DNA of 64,000 nucleotides from Rhizobium sp. 18065 (GTDB lineage: Bacteria; Pseudomonadota; Alphaproteobacteria; Rhizobiales; Rhizobiaceae). The translations under genes and the position numbers were made by a program. Below are positions 53,084 through 61,329 of the stretch, in pieces. The notes below the pieces were generated by a model. It was given only the letters and a program-made list of their open reading frames with translations. It was not told the origin of the DNA and did no database searches. The stretch lies in contig NZ_CACSJP010000003.1 of the NCBI RefSeq assembly GCF_902706095.1, positions 434,001 through 498,000 on the forward strand, given 5' to 3'. Positions within the stretch are counted from its first letter, which is position 1; the number at the start of each line of letters is the position of its first letter.

Positions 53084-53717
53084 GTGATTTCCTCATCTTA
53101 CCGGGCCGTGTTTACAGCAGCCGTGACAACAAAACGCCGCGGATCTGATTAGGTTCCTTGCCCTTGGCGCCGGAAAGTGGAGTTTGAAAACGGCAGTTTT
53201 CATCCGCTGCCAGCGGGTTGACGACGCCCAAATGCGCCTTATGCGCGTGCGAAAGCCATGTTTTCCCGCTGCGCTTTTTGAGGCCGACGGAACTCTGCTT
53301 CGAGGCGATCGGCGCAAACGAAGATGCCGGACTTGGCACTGATTTCATCACCCGCGCCGTCATCGCTCTTGGGACCGCGAACCGTCGGTTCGCACCTTGA
53401 CCCAAGCCAAAAACCGTTCGGGCAGTCCTTTGGTTTGTCTTGACGTGCGGTTTCTCGCCGCGAAACAGCGCGTGCTGATTGTGCCGATCTGGCCTCATTA
53501 TCGCTTCCGACCGTGGAGCCCACGGTCGGAAGCAAGGCCTCAACCTCAGAGGCGTGGTGCTTGTGTATGATCGTCGGCTTCAGCTGGCCGATGGCAGGTG
53601 TGCAAGCCCAGGATTGGCATCCAAAAGCATGCAGCAAGATCCAAGTCTGTTGCCCTTTGAATCACCCCAGACCGATGAGCGGTACCCGAAGCCACGGCCG
53701 GTTTCGCAACGTCGAAT
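53084..53717. other. 0.6-kb region without a supported gene
   Basis: Frames of 132 to 143 codons on the minus strand have no domain, signal or ribosome-binding site. They read through a stretch unlike neighbouring rhizobial genes, which may be decayed DNA. The clear element is the stem-loop at 53503-53533. Confidence 0.5.
53503..53533. repeat. 14-bp perfect inverted repeat with 3-nt loop
   Basis: GCTTCCGACCGTGG (53503-53516) pairs exactly with CCACGGTCGGAAGC (53520-53533) around AGC. It has no U-tract and lies 185 bp beyond the end of the RidA-like gene, in an otherwise empty stretch. Confidence 0.6.
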
Positions 53718-54113
53718 TCACGCCACCCTGGCTGCAGTTACTTCAACCTCGACCAGAAATTCCGGCCGTGTGAAGCCGGAGACGATGATCAGCGTCGAAA
53801 CCGGCTTCGGCTCCAGCGTGTAGCGGTCGCGAACCGCCATATAGGCCGGGAAGTCGTCCCGTTTGGTGACGAAGCCGCTGATGCGGATGACGTCGGCAAA
53901 GCTCATGCCTGCTTCGGAGAGAATGGCACTGACCGCTTCGAAGCAGAGTTCCGCCTGCGCCGTGACGCTTTCAGGAATGGTGTCGTCGAGGGCTATGCCC
54001 AATTGACCGGAGGTGACGAGCAGGCTTGCGCCCGGCGGAACCAGAAGACCGTGATTGTAGTTGCCGAAAGGACGACGGACAGAGGGCGGATTGAAGACGG
54101 TCTTTTCCGACAT
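53718..54113 (-). CDS. RidA-family protein (divergent subfamily)
   Basis: This 131-residue RidA/YjgF/UK114 protein would hydrolyse reactive enamine or imine intermediates, or use a related acylated-amine substrate. It has the usual strands (LLVTSGQLGIALDD, CFEAVSAILSEAGMSFADVIRISGFVTKRDDFPAYMAVRD). The PARST substrate arginine expected near residue 105 is not present; the segment reads EPKPVSTLIIV. The final glutamates in LVEVEVTAA remain. It therefore belongs to a non-RidA subgroup, perhaps like RutC or Rid4-7. It is the last gene of the NMT1/amidohydrolase operon, 4 bp after the reductase gene, which suggests that an unstable nitrogen intermediate is formed. Confidence 0.87.
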   Translation of the reverse strand: MSEKTVFNPPSVRRPFGNYNHGLLVPPGASLLVTSGQLGIALDDTIPESVTAQAELCFEAVSAILSEAGMSFADVIRISGFVTKRDDFPAYMAVRDRYTLEPKPVSTLIIVSGFTRPEFLVEVEVTAARVA

Positions 54114-54117
54114 TGCG

Positions 54118-54699
54118 TCAAAACCTTTCCATCTTCGCCTTCACCTTCGCCATGAAGCGTGCCCGCGTGTCTTCGGTGCAGTTGTTCATGTCGTAGTGCG
54201 CAAGGAAGGTGACCGGTGACCACGGATTGATCTGCGCACGCAGCACGCGCTTGACGATCTTCTTGGGCGGGTTGCCGACGACAAATGCCCGGAACGGCGT
54301 CGCGCCATAGGTCATGACAGCGCCGAGCTTGCGGATGTGGCGCAACCGCGACTGGACCTTGCCGTCCACCAGTTCGAAGGAAATGCCAGGCAGCCAGACG
54401 CGATCGAAATAGCCCTTGAGGATTGCCGGAAAGCCGAAATTCCACACTGGTGTAACGATAACCAATCCTTCCGCCGCCAGCAGCCGGTCGCAATGCTCCT
54501 TCACCAGCGCCGTGTTGTCGGGATAGTCGTGATAGATCATCCGGTCGTGGCGCGACAGGACAGGATCGAACCCTTCGGCATAGAGATTGCAGTCATCGAC
54601 CTCGTGACCCGCCGTCTGCAGGCTTTCCCGCGTGAGGCGGTGGAGGGCGCCGCCGAAACTTTCTTCGACAGGGTGAGAATGGAGCAGCAGAACGCGCAT
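54118..54699 (-). CDS. Flavodoxin-fold NAD(P)H oxidoreductase (MdaB/KefF-like)
   Basis: This 193-residue protein is of the NAD(P)H:quinone-oxidoreductase flavodoxin-like family. The FMN-binding loop is near SHPVEESFGGALH (about 8-20), with PVWNFGFPAILKGYFDRVW (about 84-102) after it, which is the isoalloxazine-binding region of this family. It has no signal peptide. It overlaps the FAD-oxidase gene by 1 nt and precedes the RidA-like gene by 4 nt. It could supply reduced flavin or recycle an electron acceptor for the oxidase; that is inference. Confidence 0.85.
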   Translation of the reverse strand: MRVLLLHSHPVEESFGGALHRLTRESLQTAGHEVDDCNLYAEGFDPVLSRHDRMIYHDYPDNTALVKEHCDRLLAAEGLVIVTPVWNFGFPAILKGYFDRVWLPGISFELVDGKVQSRLRHIRKLGAVMTYGATPFRAFVVGNPPKKIVKRVLRAQINPWSPVTFLAHYDMNNCTEDTRARFMAKVKAKMERF

Positions 54700-56105
54700 C
54701 AGACCCCCAGTGCCGCAAGGCCGGGGAAGAGATAGTTCTTGCCGGCGTTGAAATCGAAATCCGGATTGTCCCAGGCGATCATCTTGCCCGGGTTGAGCAG
54801 GCCCTTGGGGTCGGTCTGCTGCTTGAAGGCGAGCTGGGTCGTGTCCGTCTGCTTCATGCCGCCTTCCTCCAGCGTATAGCGATGCGGATTGAAGATTGGG
54901 CAGCCATTGTCCTCATGAATGCGGATGATCTCCTCCAGCCGCGCTTCGGTGGTGTAGCGCAGCAGCGGCAGGCCGGCACACTGGATCGCCGCATCGAACT
55001 TGATGAACTCGAGATGGCCCGGAACTTCGTCGCCGAAGATTTCCACCAGTTTCCCGACCTTGGCAACGTGATCGGGGCCGGGGTATTGGACCTGCAGATA
55101 GGTGAAGCTCGGATCGACCTTGAGCGCCCTGAGCGTCGTGTGGTTCCATGCGAGCTCATAGGCATGCGGAATGCCCTTCATGCTTTCGACCTTGTCGGAG
55201 CGAAACAGGATTTCGCCCTTCTGCTGGGCGACGAAGGCAGCAAACGGGTCCATCGCATGCGGCGCGATCATGATCACCACCACCGACTGGCCGCGATCAC
55301 GAAGATAGGGCTTGTGACGGGTGAAATAGTCGTAAGGGATCGGGGCTGCGATCGGCGCCACTTCCTTCAGTAGCAGGCCGTTCATATGGCTGAGCGCATC
55401 GGAGAATCGCACGGCATCCATGAAGTCGTCATAGCCGACCAGCACGTCCACCCAGTCATAGGCGGGAGCGAGCGGCATTTCGACCTCGGTGATGATGCCG
55501 TTGGTGCCATAGGCGTGGCTGACCTTCTGCAGGTCCCAGCCGGTCAGGTCCAGCACCTGGGGTTCGGCTTCCATGGTGACGACGCGCAGGCGCAGAATAT
55601 TGCCGAGATCACGAAGACCGCCCCAGGTGATGGAGCCGACGCCGCCCGATCCGCCGGCGATAAAACCGCCGATGGTTGCTGTCTGGGCTGTCGAGGGATG
55701 GAAACGCAGTTCCTGGCCGGAATGGGCCTTCGTCGCCTTGTCGAGCTGGGCGATGACGACGCCCGGCTCGCAGACGACCTTTCCGGGCTGGATGGATTTG
55801 ATTTTGTCCATGCCGGCAAGATTGAGGATGATGCCGCCGGAGAGCGGCATGGCCTGGCCGTAATTGCCGGTGCCGGCACCACGCGGGGTTACAGGGGCTC
55901 CGTGTGCATAGGCGACCTTGAGGGTGCGGATGACCTCCTCTTCGGATGTCGGCGAAACGACGAGGTCGCCGGTAACGTTCTCGAGCTGCGCCTTCAGGAT
56001 CGGCGAATACCAGAAGAAGTCGCGGCTCTTCTGGCGCACCAGCGCCGGATTGTCCTCGACGGCGATGCCTTCGAGTTCCTTCTTGATGGCGGCGTAGTCG
56101 GGCAT
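54699..56105 (-). CDS. FAD-binding oxidoreductase (GlcD/VAO type)
   Basis: This 468-residue protein has a VAO-type FAD-binding domain (VSPTSEEEVIRTLKVAYAHGAPVTPRGAGTGNYGQAMPLSGGIILNLAGMDKI, then VCEPGVVIAQLDKATKAHSGQELRFHPST) and a matching C-terminal domain ending NPGKMI. The HPS and GGFIAGGSGGVGSITWGGLRD segments bind FAD. The substrate is probably a hydroxy acid or an amine-derived compound, but unknown. The ATG at 56105 follows GGAG. It is fifth in the operon, 1 nt after the amidohydrolase stop and overlapping the flavodoxin-fold reductase by 1 nt. Its long frame extends upstream in the other gene and was discounted. Confidence 0.87.
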   Translation of the reverse strand: MPDYAAIKKELEGIAVEDNPALVRQKSRDFFWYSPILKAQLENVTGDLVVSPTSEEEVIRTLKVAYAHGAPVTPRGAGTGNYGQAMPLSGGIILNLAGMDKIKSIQPGKVVCEPGVVIAQLDKATKAHSGQELRFHPSTAQTATIGGFIAGGSGGVGSITWGGLRDLGNILRLRVVTMEAEPQVLDLTGWDLQKVSHAYGTNGIITEVEMPLAPAYDWVDVLVGYDDFMDAVRFSDALSHMNGLLLKEVAPIAAPIPYDYFTRHKPYLRDRGQSVVVIMIAPHAMDPFAAFVAQQKGEILFRSDKVESMKGIPHAYELAWNHTTLRALKVDPSFTYLQVQYPGPDHVAKVGKLVEIFGDEVPGHLEFIKFDAAIQCAGLPLLRYTTEARLEEIIRIHEDNGCPIFNPHRYTLEEGGMKQTDTTQLAFKQQTDPKGLLNPGKMIAWDNPDFDFNAGKNYLFPGLAALGV

Positions 56106-56106
56106 G

Positions 56107-57420
56107 TCATGCTCCAAGGATCGGGTCGAGTTCGCGATAGTCCGGCAGGCTGCGGTCGATGCCCATGCCATTCCGCATGACGATGCGGTCGGCCTGCGGA
56201 CGGGAGAGAAATTCGCTCCAGCGACGGGCGCTGAAAAGGACGAGGTCGGCAGGGCCACCGACGGCGATACGGCCAAGGTCCGGGCGGCCGAGAATATCGG
56301 CAGGCGAGGTGGTGACGACACGGGCAGCATCCGTCAGCGGATGATCGAGATGCAGGATGCGTACTGCCTCGCGAAACACTTCGACCGGGTCCATGTCGCC
56401 ATAGGCATAGAAGGGGTCTCGGGTGTTGTCCGACGACACGGCCGTTGCCACGCCGGCGGCGGCCAGTTCGTGAAACAGCGTCACCCCGCGCCAGCGCGGC
56501 GTGCGGCCCGGATGCCGGTCCTGCAGATACATGTTGCACATCGGCAGTGAGACGACGGAGATACCGGCCCGCGCAACGAGGTCGATGGTTGCCTTTGCGA
56601 CGTCCTCGTCCTGTCGTGCAAGCGAGCAGCAGTGGCCAACGGTGACGGCACCCTTGAACCCGTTGCGCAGCTTGGCCTCGGCGATGGTCTTCAGCGTCAG
56701 CACCTGACGGTCCTCGGTCTCATCGACATGCAGATCGATGTCGAAGCCATTGTCGGTGGCGGTGCGGAACAGGAGGTCGAGGCGCTCCTCCAGATCCGGC
56801 ATCAGGTAGGTGACGCCGCCGAGAATGCCTTTGTGCTCCCGGATGACCGAGACGAGATCATCGAAAAACGGCGCCTCGAAAATCTTGTCGATCGGGAACA
56901 GTGCAACCGCCTGCAGCGCGATCCGATCTTTCCATACCTCCCGGAGCTCTGAGAAGACCTCGAAGGAAATGCGGTGCTGGGGTGCGATGGAATCGAGATG
57001 GGTGCGGATCAGATGGGTGCCGTGGGCATAGGCTGCGCGCAGCGAGAACTCCATCCGTGTCCTGACATCGTCTGCCGTCCAGTTGGCTTCGCGATCGATG
57101 CCGACATTGTCGAGCGCACCCAAGAAGGTGCCGTCCGGGTTTGGGCGTCGCGGCCAGATATGGCCCTTGTCGAGATGGGTGTGCATGTCGGCAAAACAGG
57201 GCCAGACCATGCCCTGGCGCAGATCAGCCATCGGTAGTTCCGACGGCGCAGTGCCAGCGGGCAAAACGGCATCGATCCTTCCATTGGAAATCACGATATC
57301 GACCGATGCCAGGCCTTCGACTGCGGGGCCGGTGGGTGCCGTCACGGTGATTGCTGGAACCGTGGCATTGCTCAGCACGAAATGCGGGCTATCCGGCAGG
57401 GAAACGAATGGGCTCGACAT
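56107..57420 (-). CDS. Cytosine-deaminase-type amidohydrolase
   Basis: This 437-residue metal-dependent amidohydrolase resembles CodA. The binuclear/mononuclear metal residues of the family are present as H80 and H82 (MHTHLDKGH), H231 and E234 (LHVDETED), H263 (VGHCCSL) and D331 (SSDNTRDPF). It would hydrolyse an amide, amidine or deaminate a heterocycle such as a pyrimidine, creatinine-like or hydantoin-like ring. The ATG at 57420 follows AAGGGAAAACTG; a longer frame was not supported. It overlaps the permease gene by 1 nt. Cytosine itself is unlikely because the importer is of the NMT1 type, not CodB. Substrate unknown. Confidence 0.88.
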   Translation of the reverse strand: MSSPFVSLPDSPHFVLSNATVPAITVTAPTGPAVEGLASVDIVISNGRIDAVLPAGTAPSELPMADLRQGMVWPCFADMHTHLDKGHIWPRRPNPDGTFLGALDNVGIDREANWTADDVRTRMEFSLRAAYAHGTHLIRTHLDSIAPQHRISFEVFSELREVWKDRIALQAVALFPIDKIFEAPFFDDLVSVIREHKGILGGVTYLMPDLEERLDLLFRTATDNGFDIDLHVDETEDRQVLTLKTIAEAKLRNGFKGAVTVGHCCSLARQDEDVAKATIDLVARAGISVVSLPMCNMYLQDRHPGRTPRWRGVTLFHELAAAGVATAVSSDNTRDPFYAYGDMDPVEVFREAVRILHLDHPLTDAARVVTTSPADILGRPDLGRIAVGGPADLVLFSARRWSEFLSRPQADRIVMRNGMGIDRSLPDYRELDPILGA

Positions 57421-58286
57421 CAGTTTTCCCTTTTCAGGCTGCTTTCGTGCCAGCGATGCAGGCTCAGCCAAGAGATGAAGGAGGTAAGCGCAAAGATCGT
57501 CACGCCGAGCAGCGACAAGAGGATAAGGGCTGCAAACAGCCGCGGTATATTCATTCGGTACTGGGCCTCGAGCAGGCGGAAGGCAAGGCCCGAACCAGCG
57601 CCAGCGGAGCCTGCCGCAAATTCCGCAACGACGGCTGCGATCAGTGCCAGTCCGCCGCCGATGCGAAGGCCGGTCATGAAATAGGGCAGGGATGCGGGAA
57701 GCTTGAGATAGAGCAGCGTCTGCCACCGCGAGGCGCCGTAGAGATCGAACAGGTTGAGCAGGTTATGGTCGACGCTTTTCAGTCCCTGGACCATGTTCGA
57801 CAGGATCGGGAAGAAGGCGACAAGGAAGGCGCAGATCAAAAGCGCCACCTGGGTCGAGGGCGCATAGATCAGGATCAGCGGTGAGATCGCGACGATCGGG
57901 GTGACCTGCAGGATGACGGCGATGGGGTAGAAGGCAATCTCGACCCAGCGTGACTGCACCAGAAAAATCGCGAAGCCGACGCCGCCGATGAGTGCAAGCA
58001 ACAGCGACAATAGCGTGATCTTGGTGGTCACCCAGAGCGCCGGCGACAGCGTATGCCAATCGGTGACCAGCGCCGTCGCAACAGCAAACGGGCTTGGCAG
58101 GATGTAGGGCGGAACGCCGGAAACCGTGACGGCGATATGCCAAATCAGCACCATGGTCGCGAGCACGACAAACGGAACGAGAATGCGCAGCACGAGGTCG
58201 CGGTTCCTGTTGCGGACCGAGGAGGAGACAATCGTGGAGCTATCCGGCGCCTTGTCTTGCGTGCGCGTCAGTTCTTGCATGCGCAT
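57420..58286 (-). CDS. SsuC/TauC-type ABC transporter permease
   Basis: This 288-residue membrane protein has about six helices and the SsuC/ThiX-type inner-membrane EAA-loop LFDLYGASRWQTLLYLKLPASLPYFMTGLRI (about 188-218). Its N terminus is basic and cytoplasmic. It is 1-nt coupled to the ATPase gene upstream and to the amidohydrolase gene downstream. With the binding protein at 59180 it forms a taurine/nitrate/pyrimidine-precursor-type importer. Confidence 0.92.
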   Translation of the reverse strand: MRMQELTRTQDKAPDSSTIVSSSVRNRNRDLVLRILVPFVVLATMVLIWHIAVTVSGVPPYILPSPFAVATALVTDWHTLSPALWVTTKITLLSLLLALIGGVGFAIFLVQSRWVEIAFYPIAVILQVTPIVAISPLILIYAPSTQVALLICAFLVAFFPILSNMVQGLKSVDHNLLNLFDLYGASRWQTLLYLKLPASLPYFMTGLRIGGGLALIAAVVAEFAAGSAGAGSGLAFRLLEAQYRMNIPRLFAALILLSLLGVTIFALTSFISWLSLHRWHESSLKREN

Positions 58287-59110
58287 CAGTGCTCTCCCGA
58301 TCCGATGGCTTCGAGCAGCATGGTCGAGACCTTCTCGCAGGCCTGCCGATAGTCCTCCGAGGTTCGGTAGTGGGCGTCGCGCTCCAGGCTGGTATGCAGT
58401 GGAAAGTCGGCATGAACACGGCCCGGCCTTGCCTTCATCACCACGATGCGATTGGAGAGATAGGCGGATTCGAACACCGAATGGGTGACGAAGATCACGG
58501 TGATGCCGGTTTGCTTCCACAGGCGCAGTACGTCGTCGTTGAGCTTCTGACGGGTGATCTCGTCAAGCGCGGCGAAAGGCTCATCCATCAACAACAGCTT
58601 CGGCTTTGTCACCAGCGCACGGGCGATCGAGACACGCATCTTCATACCGCCGGAGAGCTCGCGCGGATAGGCATCGGCGAAATCCGCAAGACCGACGGTT
58701 GCCAGCGCTTCGATGATCTGCGGGCGGGCAGCGGCTTTCGAGATGCCACGCAGCTTCAGCGGCAGATGCACATTGCCGAAGACCGTCTGCCAGGGCATCA
58801 AAGTCGGCTCCTGAAAGACGAAACTGATGTCGCCTTCCGGCAAGCCGCGGGAATTGATCCGCGAACTCGGCCAGTCGATCATGCCCGACGTGGCGTCGCC
58901 GAGGCCGGCGATGATGCGCAGTGCCGTCGATTTGCCGCAACCCGACGGCCCCAGCAGGCTGACGAACTCTCCGCTTTCCACGACCAGCGACATGTCCGAA
59001 AGCGCCTGCGTGCCGCTTGAAAAGCGCTTCGAGACCCTGTCCATCGCAACAAGCGGCCGTTTCCGCGTCTCGGTAGACCGTGTCGGCGCTTGCGCTTCTT
59101 CTAAAATCAT
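58286..59110 (-). CDS. SsuB/TauB-type ABC transporter ATPase
   Basis: This 274-residue ATPase has Walker A GPSGCGKST (about 54-62), Q-loop VFQEPTLMPWQTV, signature LSGGMKMRVSIARAL, Walker B LLLMDEPFAALDE and switch VTHSVFES. It is of the nitrate/sulfonate/bicarbonate subfamily. It is 69 bp downstream of the binding-protein gene, across a palindromic stem-loop, and overlaps the permease gene by 1 nt. Confidence 0.93.
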   Translation of the reverse strand: MILEEAQAPTRSTETRKRPLVAMDRVSKRFSSGTQALSDMSLVVESGEFVSLLGPSGCGKSTALRIIAGLGDATSGMIDWPSSRINSRGLPEGDISFVFQEPTLMPWQTVFGNVHLPLKLRGISKAAARPQIIEALATVGLADFADAYPRELSGGMKMRVSIARALVTKPKLLLMDEPFAALDEITRQKLNDDVLRLWKQTGITVIFVTHSVFESAYLSNRIVVMKARPGRVHADFPLHTSLERDAHYRTSEDYRQACEKVSTMLLEAIGSGEH

Positions 59111-59141
59111 TTCGGTCCCGGATGATTGACAGTTTCTGTGC

Positions 59142-59164
59142 CCCGCCGCCGGTCCGGCGGCGGG
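59142..59164 (-). other. Intercistronic stem-loop after the NMT1-type binding-protein gene
   Basis: CCCGCCGCCGG (59142-59152) and CCGGCGGCGGG (59154-59164) are perfect reverse complements around one base, so the stem is about 8-9 bp with a small loop. It lies between the binding-protein stop and the ATPase start, with no U-tract. Confidence 0.7.
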
Positions 59165-59179
59165 AAGATTTATGTGCGG

Positions 59180-60196
59180 TTACTTCTTCAGCGCCATGCC
59201 GACGCCCTTGCAGGTGAACTGCGCGGCAAAAGCCTTCTTGTAGTCGGTCTCGGTCTTGAAGAGTTTCATGGCTACGCCGTCCTCGAAGAATTTCTTGTAA
59301 TGCTCTTCCGTGATGCAGCCGATGCCTTTTTCGAGTGCGGCGCCGGATTCCAGAATTCCATATTCCTTCATCTTGGTGATCGAGTAAGCGATCTGCCCAT
59401 CGGTCATTTCCGGATTGTCGGTCTTGATCAGAGCATTGGCCTTGGCATTGTCGCCGTAGAGATAGTTGTACCAGCCCTCGATCGAGGCATCGACGAAACG
59501 CTGCACGAGGTCCGGCTTGGTTTCAACGAGGGACGCCTGCGTGGTAATCATCGTCGAATAGGGTGAATAGCCACTGTCGGCCAAGAGGAAGACTTTCGGC
59601 GTCCAGCCCGCCTGCTTTTCGATCTCGTAGGGCTCAGACGTCAGGTAACCCTGCTGGGCGGATTGCTTGTCAGTCAGGAAAGGGGCCGGGCTGAAGTTAT
59701 AGGGCTTGTACTGTTCGTCCTTGAACCCCGGAAAATTTGCCTTCATCCACTCGAAATAGGTGAGGTAGCCGTCCTTTCCCATGAAGATCGTCGGCAGCTT
59801 GGCCAGATCCTCGAATTTTTCGATGCCTTGATCCGGGTGGGCGATCAGAACCTGCGGATCCTTCTGGAAGATGGCGGCGACATCGACGATCGGGATGCCC
59901 TGCTCGACTGCGGAGATTTCGCTCTGCGGGCTGCCCATGTAGAAATCGATCTTGCCGGAAATCAGCAATGCGCTGTTGGCAGCGTTCGGTCCACCCTGCA
60001 CGATCGTGACGTCGAGGCCGTATTTTTCATAGGTGCCGTCGGCCACCGCCTGGTAAAAACCGCCATGCTCGGCCTGCGCCAGCCAGTTGGTCCCATAGCT
60101 CACCTTGTCCGCCGCAGCGGCGTGGGTGAAGGAAGCCGCCATGGCTCCGAGGCCGACGATGACGGGAAGTGCGTTCGATTTCAGTAGAGTGCGCAT
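59180..60196 (-). CDS. NMT1/THI5-like periplasmic binding protein
   Basis: This 338-residue protein has a signal peptide (MRTLLKSNALPVIVGLGAMAASFTHAAAA, cleaved about residue 29) and the NMT1 domain: NWLAQAEHGGFYQAVADGTYEKYGLDVTIVQGGPNAANSALLISGKIDFYMGSP. Relatives bind thiamine precursors, pyrimidines, taurine or similar nitrogen compounds. It is the first gene of a seven-gene leftward operon and is divergent from the LysR gene. The candidate operator upstream matches one before the creatininase gene. Ligand unknown. Confidence 0.92.
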   Translation of the reverse strand: MRTLLKSNALPVIVGLGAMAASFTHAAAADKVSYGTNWLAQAEHGGFYQAVADGTYEKYGLDVTIVQGGPNAANSALLISGKIDFYMGSPQSEISAVEQGIPIVDVAAIFQKDPQVLIAHPDQGIEKFEDLAKLPTIFMGKDGYLTYFEWMKANFPGFKDEQYKPYNFSPAPFLTDKQSAQQGYLTSEPYEIEKQAGWTPKVFLLADSGYSPYSTMITTQASLVETKPDLVQRFVDASIEGWYNYLYGDNAKANALIKTDNPEMTDGQIAYSITKMKEYGILESGAALEKGIGCITEEHYKKFFEDGVAMKLFKTETDYKKAFAAQFTCKGVGMALKK

Positions 60197-60277
60197 TCTG
60201 CGTCGTTCCCCTTTGATGCAACAGACCGTCGTCATTGACCGCCTGTTTTCTCCATTTGAGCGGTTGCGTTGCTCTTT

Positions 60278-60320
60278 GAAAAGCATCAAAATTCGTCCGC
60301 ATTGATGCCTTTTAGGCATC
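60278..60320. promoter_or_regulatory. Candidate LysR operator in the divergent promoter
   Basis: AAAAGCATCA (60279-60288) and TGATGC (60303-60308) lie 14 bp apart, and a second inverted repeat, GATGCC-N5-GGCATC (60304-60320), overlaps the right half. The left half and the 14-bp spacing are repeated at 62188-62221, before the creatininase gene. Confidence 0.7.
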
Positions 60321-60379
60321 TATGTATGGATGGTGTCGAAGGCGCTCGATCGCTCCGTGAACGGTGAAAGACCAGACGA

Positions 60380-61318
60380 ATGCTGCATTCCCGAAAGTTG
60401 CAATATATCAATGAAATTGCCCGCTGCGGTTCCATTCGCAAGGCCGCCGCCCGGCTCAATGTCGCGTCCTCGGCGATCAACCGGCAGATTCTTGCGCTGG
60501 AGGCGGAAATAGGCGTTCCGATTTTCGAGCGTCTGCCGCGCGGCCTGCGGCTGACGGCGGCCGGCGAATTGTGTATCGAGCATATCCGTGACGTGCTGAA
60601 AAACTACGAGCGATTGGAATCGCGCATTCGCGGATTGAAAATGCCGCAGGCCGGCAAGGTTTCGATCGTGACCACCGTGGGTCTTGCTGCCGGTCCGCTG
60701 CCGGACATCATCGCCCGATTTGTCGCGCAGCATCCACGGGTGCGGGTCCAGTTGCGCAACGATGGCGGTTCGACGACGCTCAACCCCGTGATCACCGGCG
60801 AAGTCGATATCGGTCTTGGATTCAATATCCAGGCGACGCCGGGCATCCGCACGCTGGCCAATTTCGATGTGCCGATCGGTGTCGTTCTGCCGCCCGGACA
60901 CAGGCTGGCTGGCACCGGCCCGATCAGCCTTGCCGATGTCGTTCAGGAACGGCTGGTTCTGGCGCAGACCGGCACCAGCCTGCGCGATGTCATCAATCTG
61001 GCGCTGGCACCCCTGCCGGTCTCGGTGGAGCCTGTGGTGGAAACCAATGCCTCGGAGATGCTGAAACAACTGGTGAAAGCCGGCACCGGCCTGACGCTGC
61101 TCAATCCACTGGATGTGATTGTCGAATGCCGGCGCGGCGAACTGGTGTTTCGCCCGATCGCCGAGACCCATTCGCGCCAGCCGATGAAGCTGTTTGCGCG
61201 GGCGCGGGCGCCGCTGGATGCCGCCACCAGCCTGTTCGTCGAATATCTGATGACCGAATTGCTGGCGCTGATGCAGGAATTGCAGGCGAACGGCTCCATT
61301 CTGGCCGCGGACAAATGA
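60380..61318 (+). CDS. LysR-family regulator of the amidohydrolase operon
   Basis: This 312-residue LysR regulator has an N-terminal winged helix at about residues 15-45 (GSIRKAAARLNVASSAINRQILALEAEIGVPIFERLPRGLRLTAAG) and a type 2 periplasmic-binding-like co-inducer domain from about 90. It is divergent from the NMT1-type operon, separated by 183 bp that contain the candidate operator. It ends 11 bp before the stop of the convergent creatininase gene, which carries a similar operator in its promoter region. The inducer is unknown. Confidence 0.92.
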   Translation: MLHSRKLQYINEIARCGSIRKAAARLNVASSAINRQILALEAEIGVPIFERLPRGLRLTAAGELCIEHIRDVLKNYERLESRIRGLKMPQAGKVSIVTTVGLAAGPLPDIIARFVAQHPRVRVQLRNDGGSTTLNPVITGEVDIGLGFNIQATPGIRTLANFDVPIGVVLPPGHRLAGTGPISLADVVQERLVLAQTGTSLRDVINLALAPLPVSVEPVVETNASEMLKQLVKAGTGLTLLNPLDVIVECRRGELVFRPIAETHSRQPMKLFARARAPLDAATSLFVEYLMTELLALMQELQANGSILAADK

Positions 61319-61329
61319 GGCCGGATGTT

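Noticed and set aside
53112..53637. Minus-strand frames of 132 and 143 codons as a transposase or other gene remnant
   Set aside because: No catalytic motif, terminal inverted repeats or target duplication could be seen.
56107..57420. Calling the amidohydrolase cytosine deaminase (CodA) by name
   Set aside because: Metal residues fit the family, but the importer is NMT1 type and the other enzymes do not fit cytosine salvage; substrate unknown.
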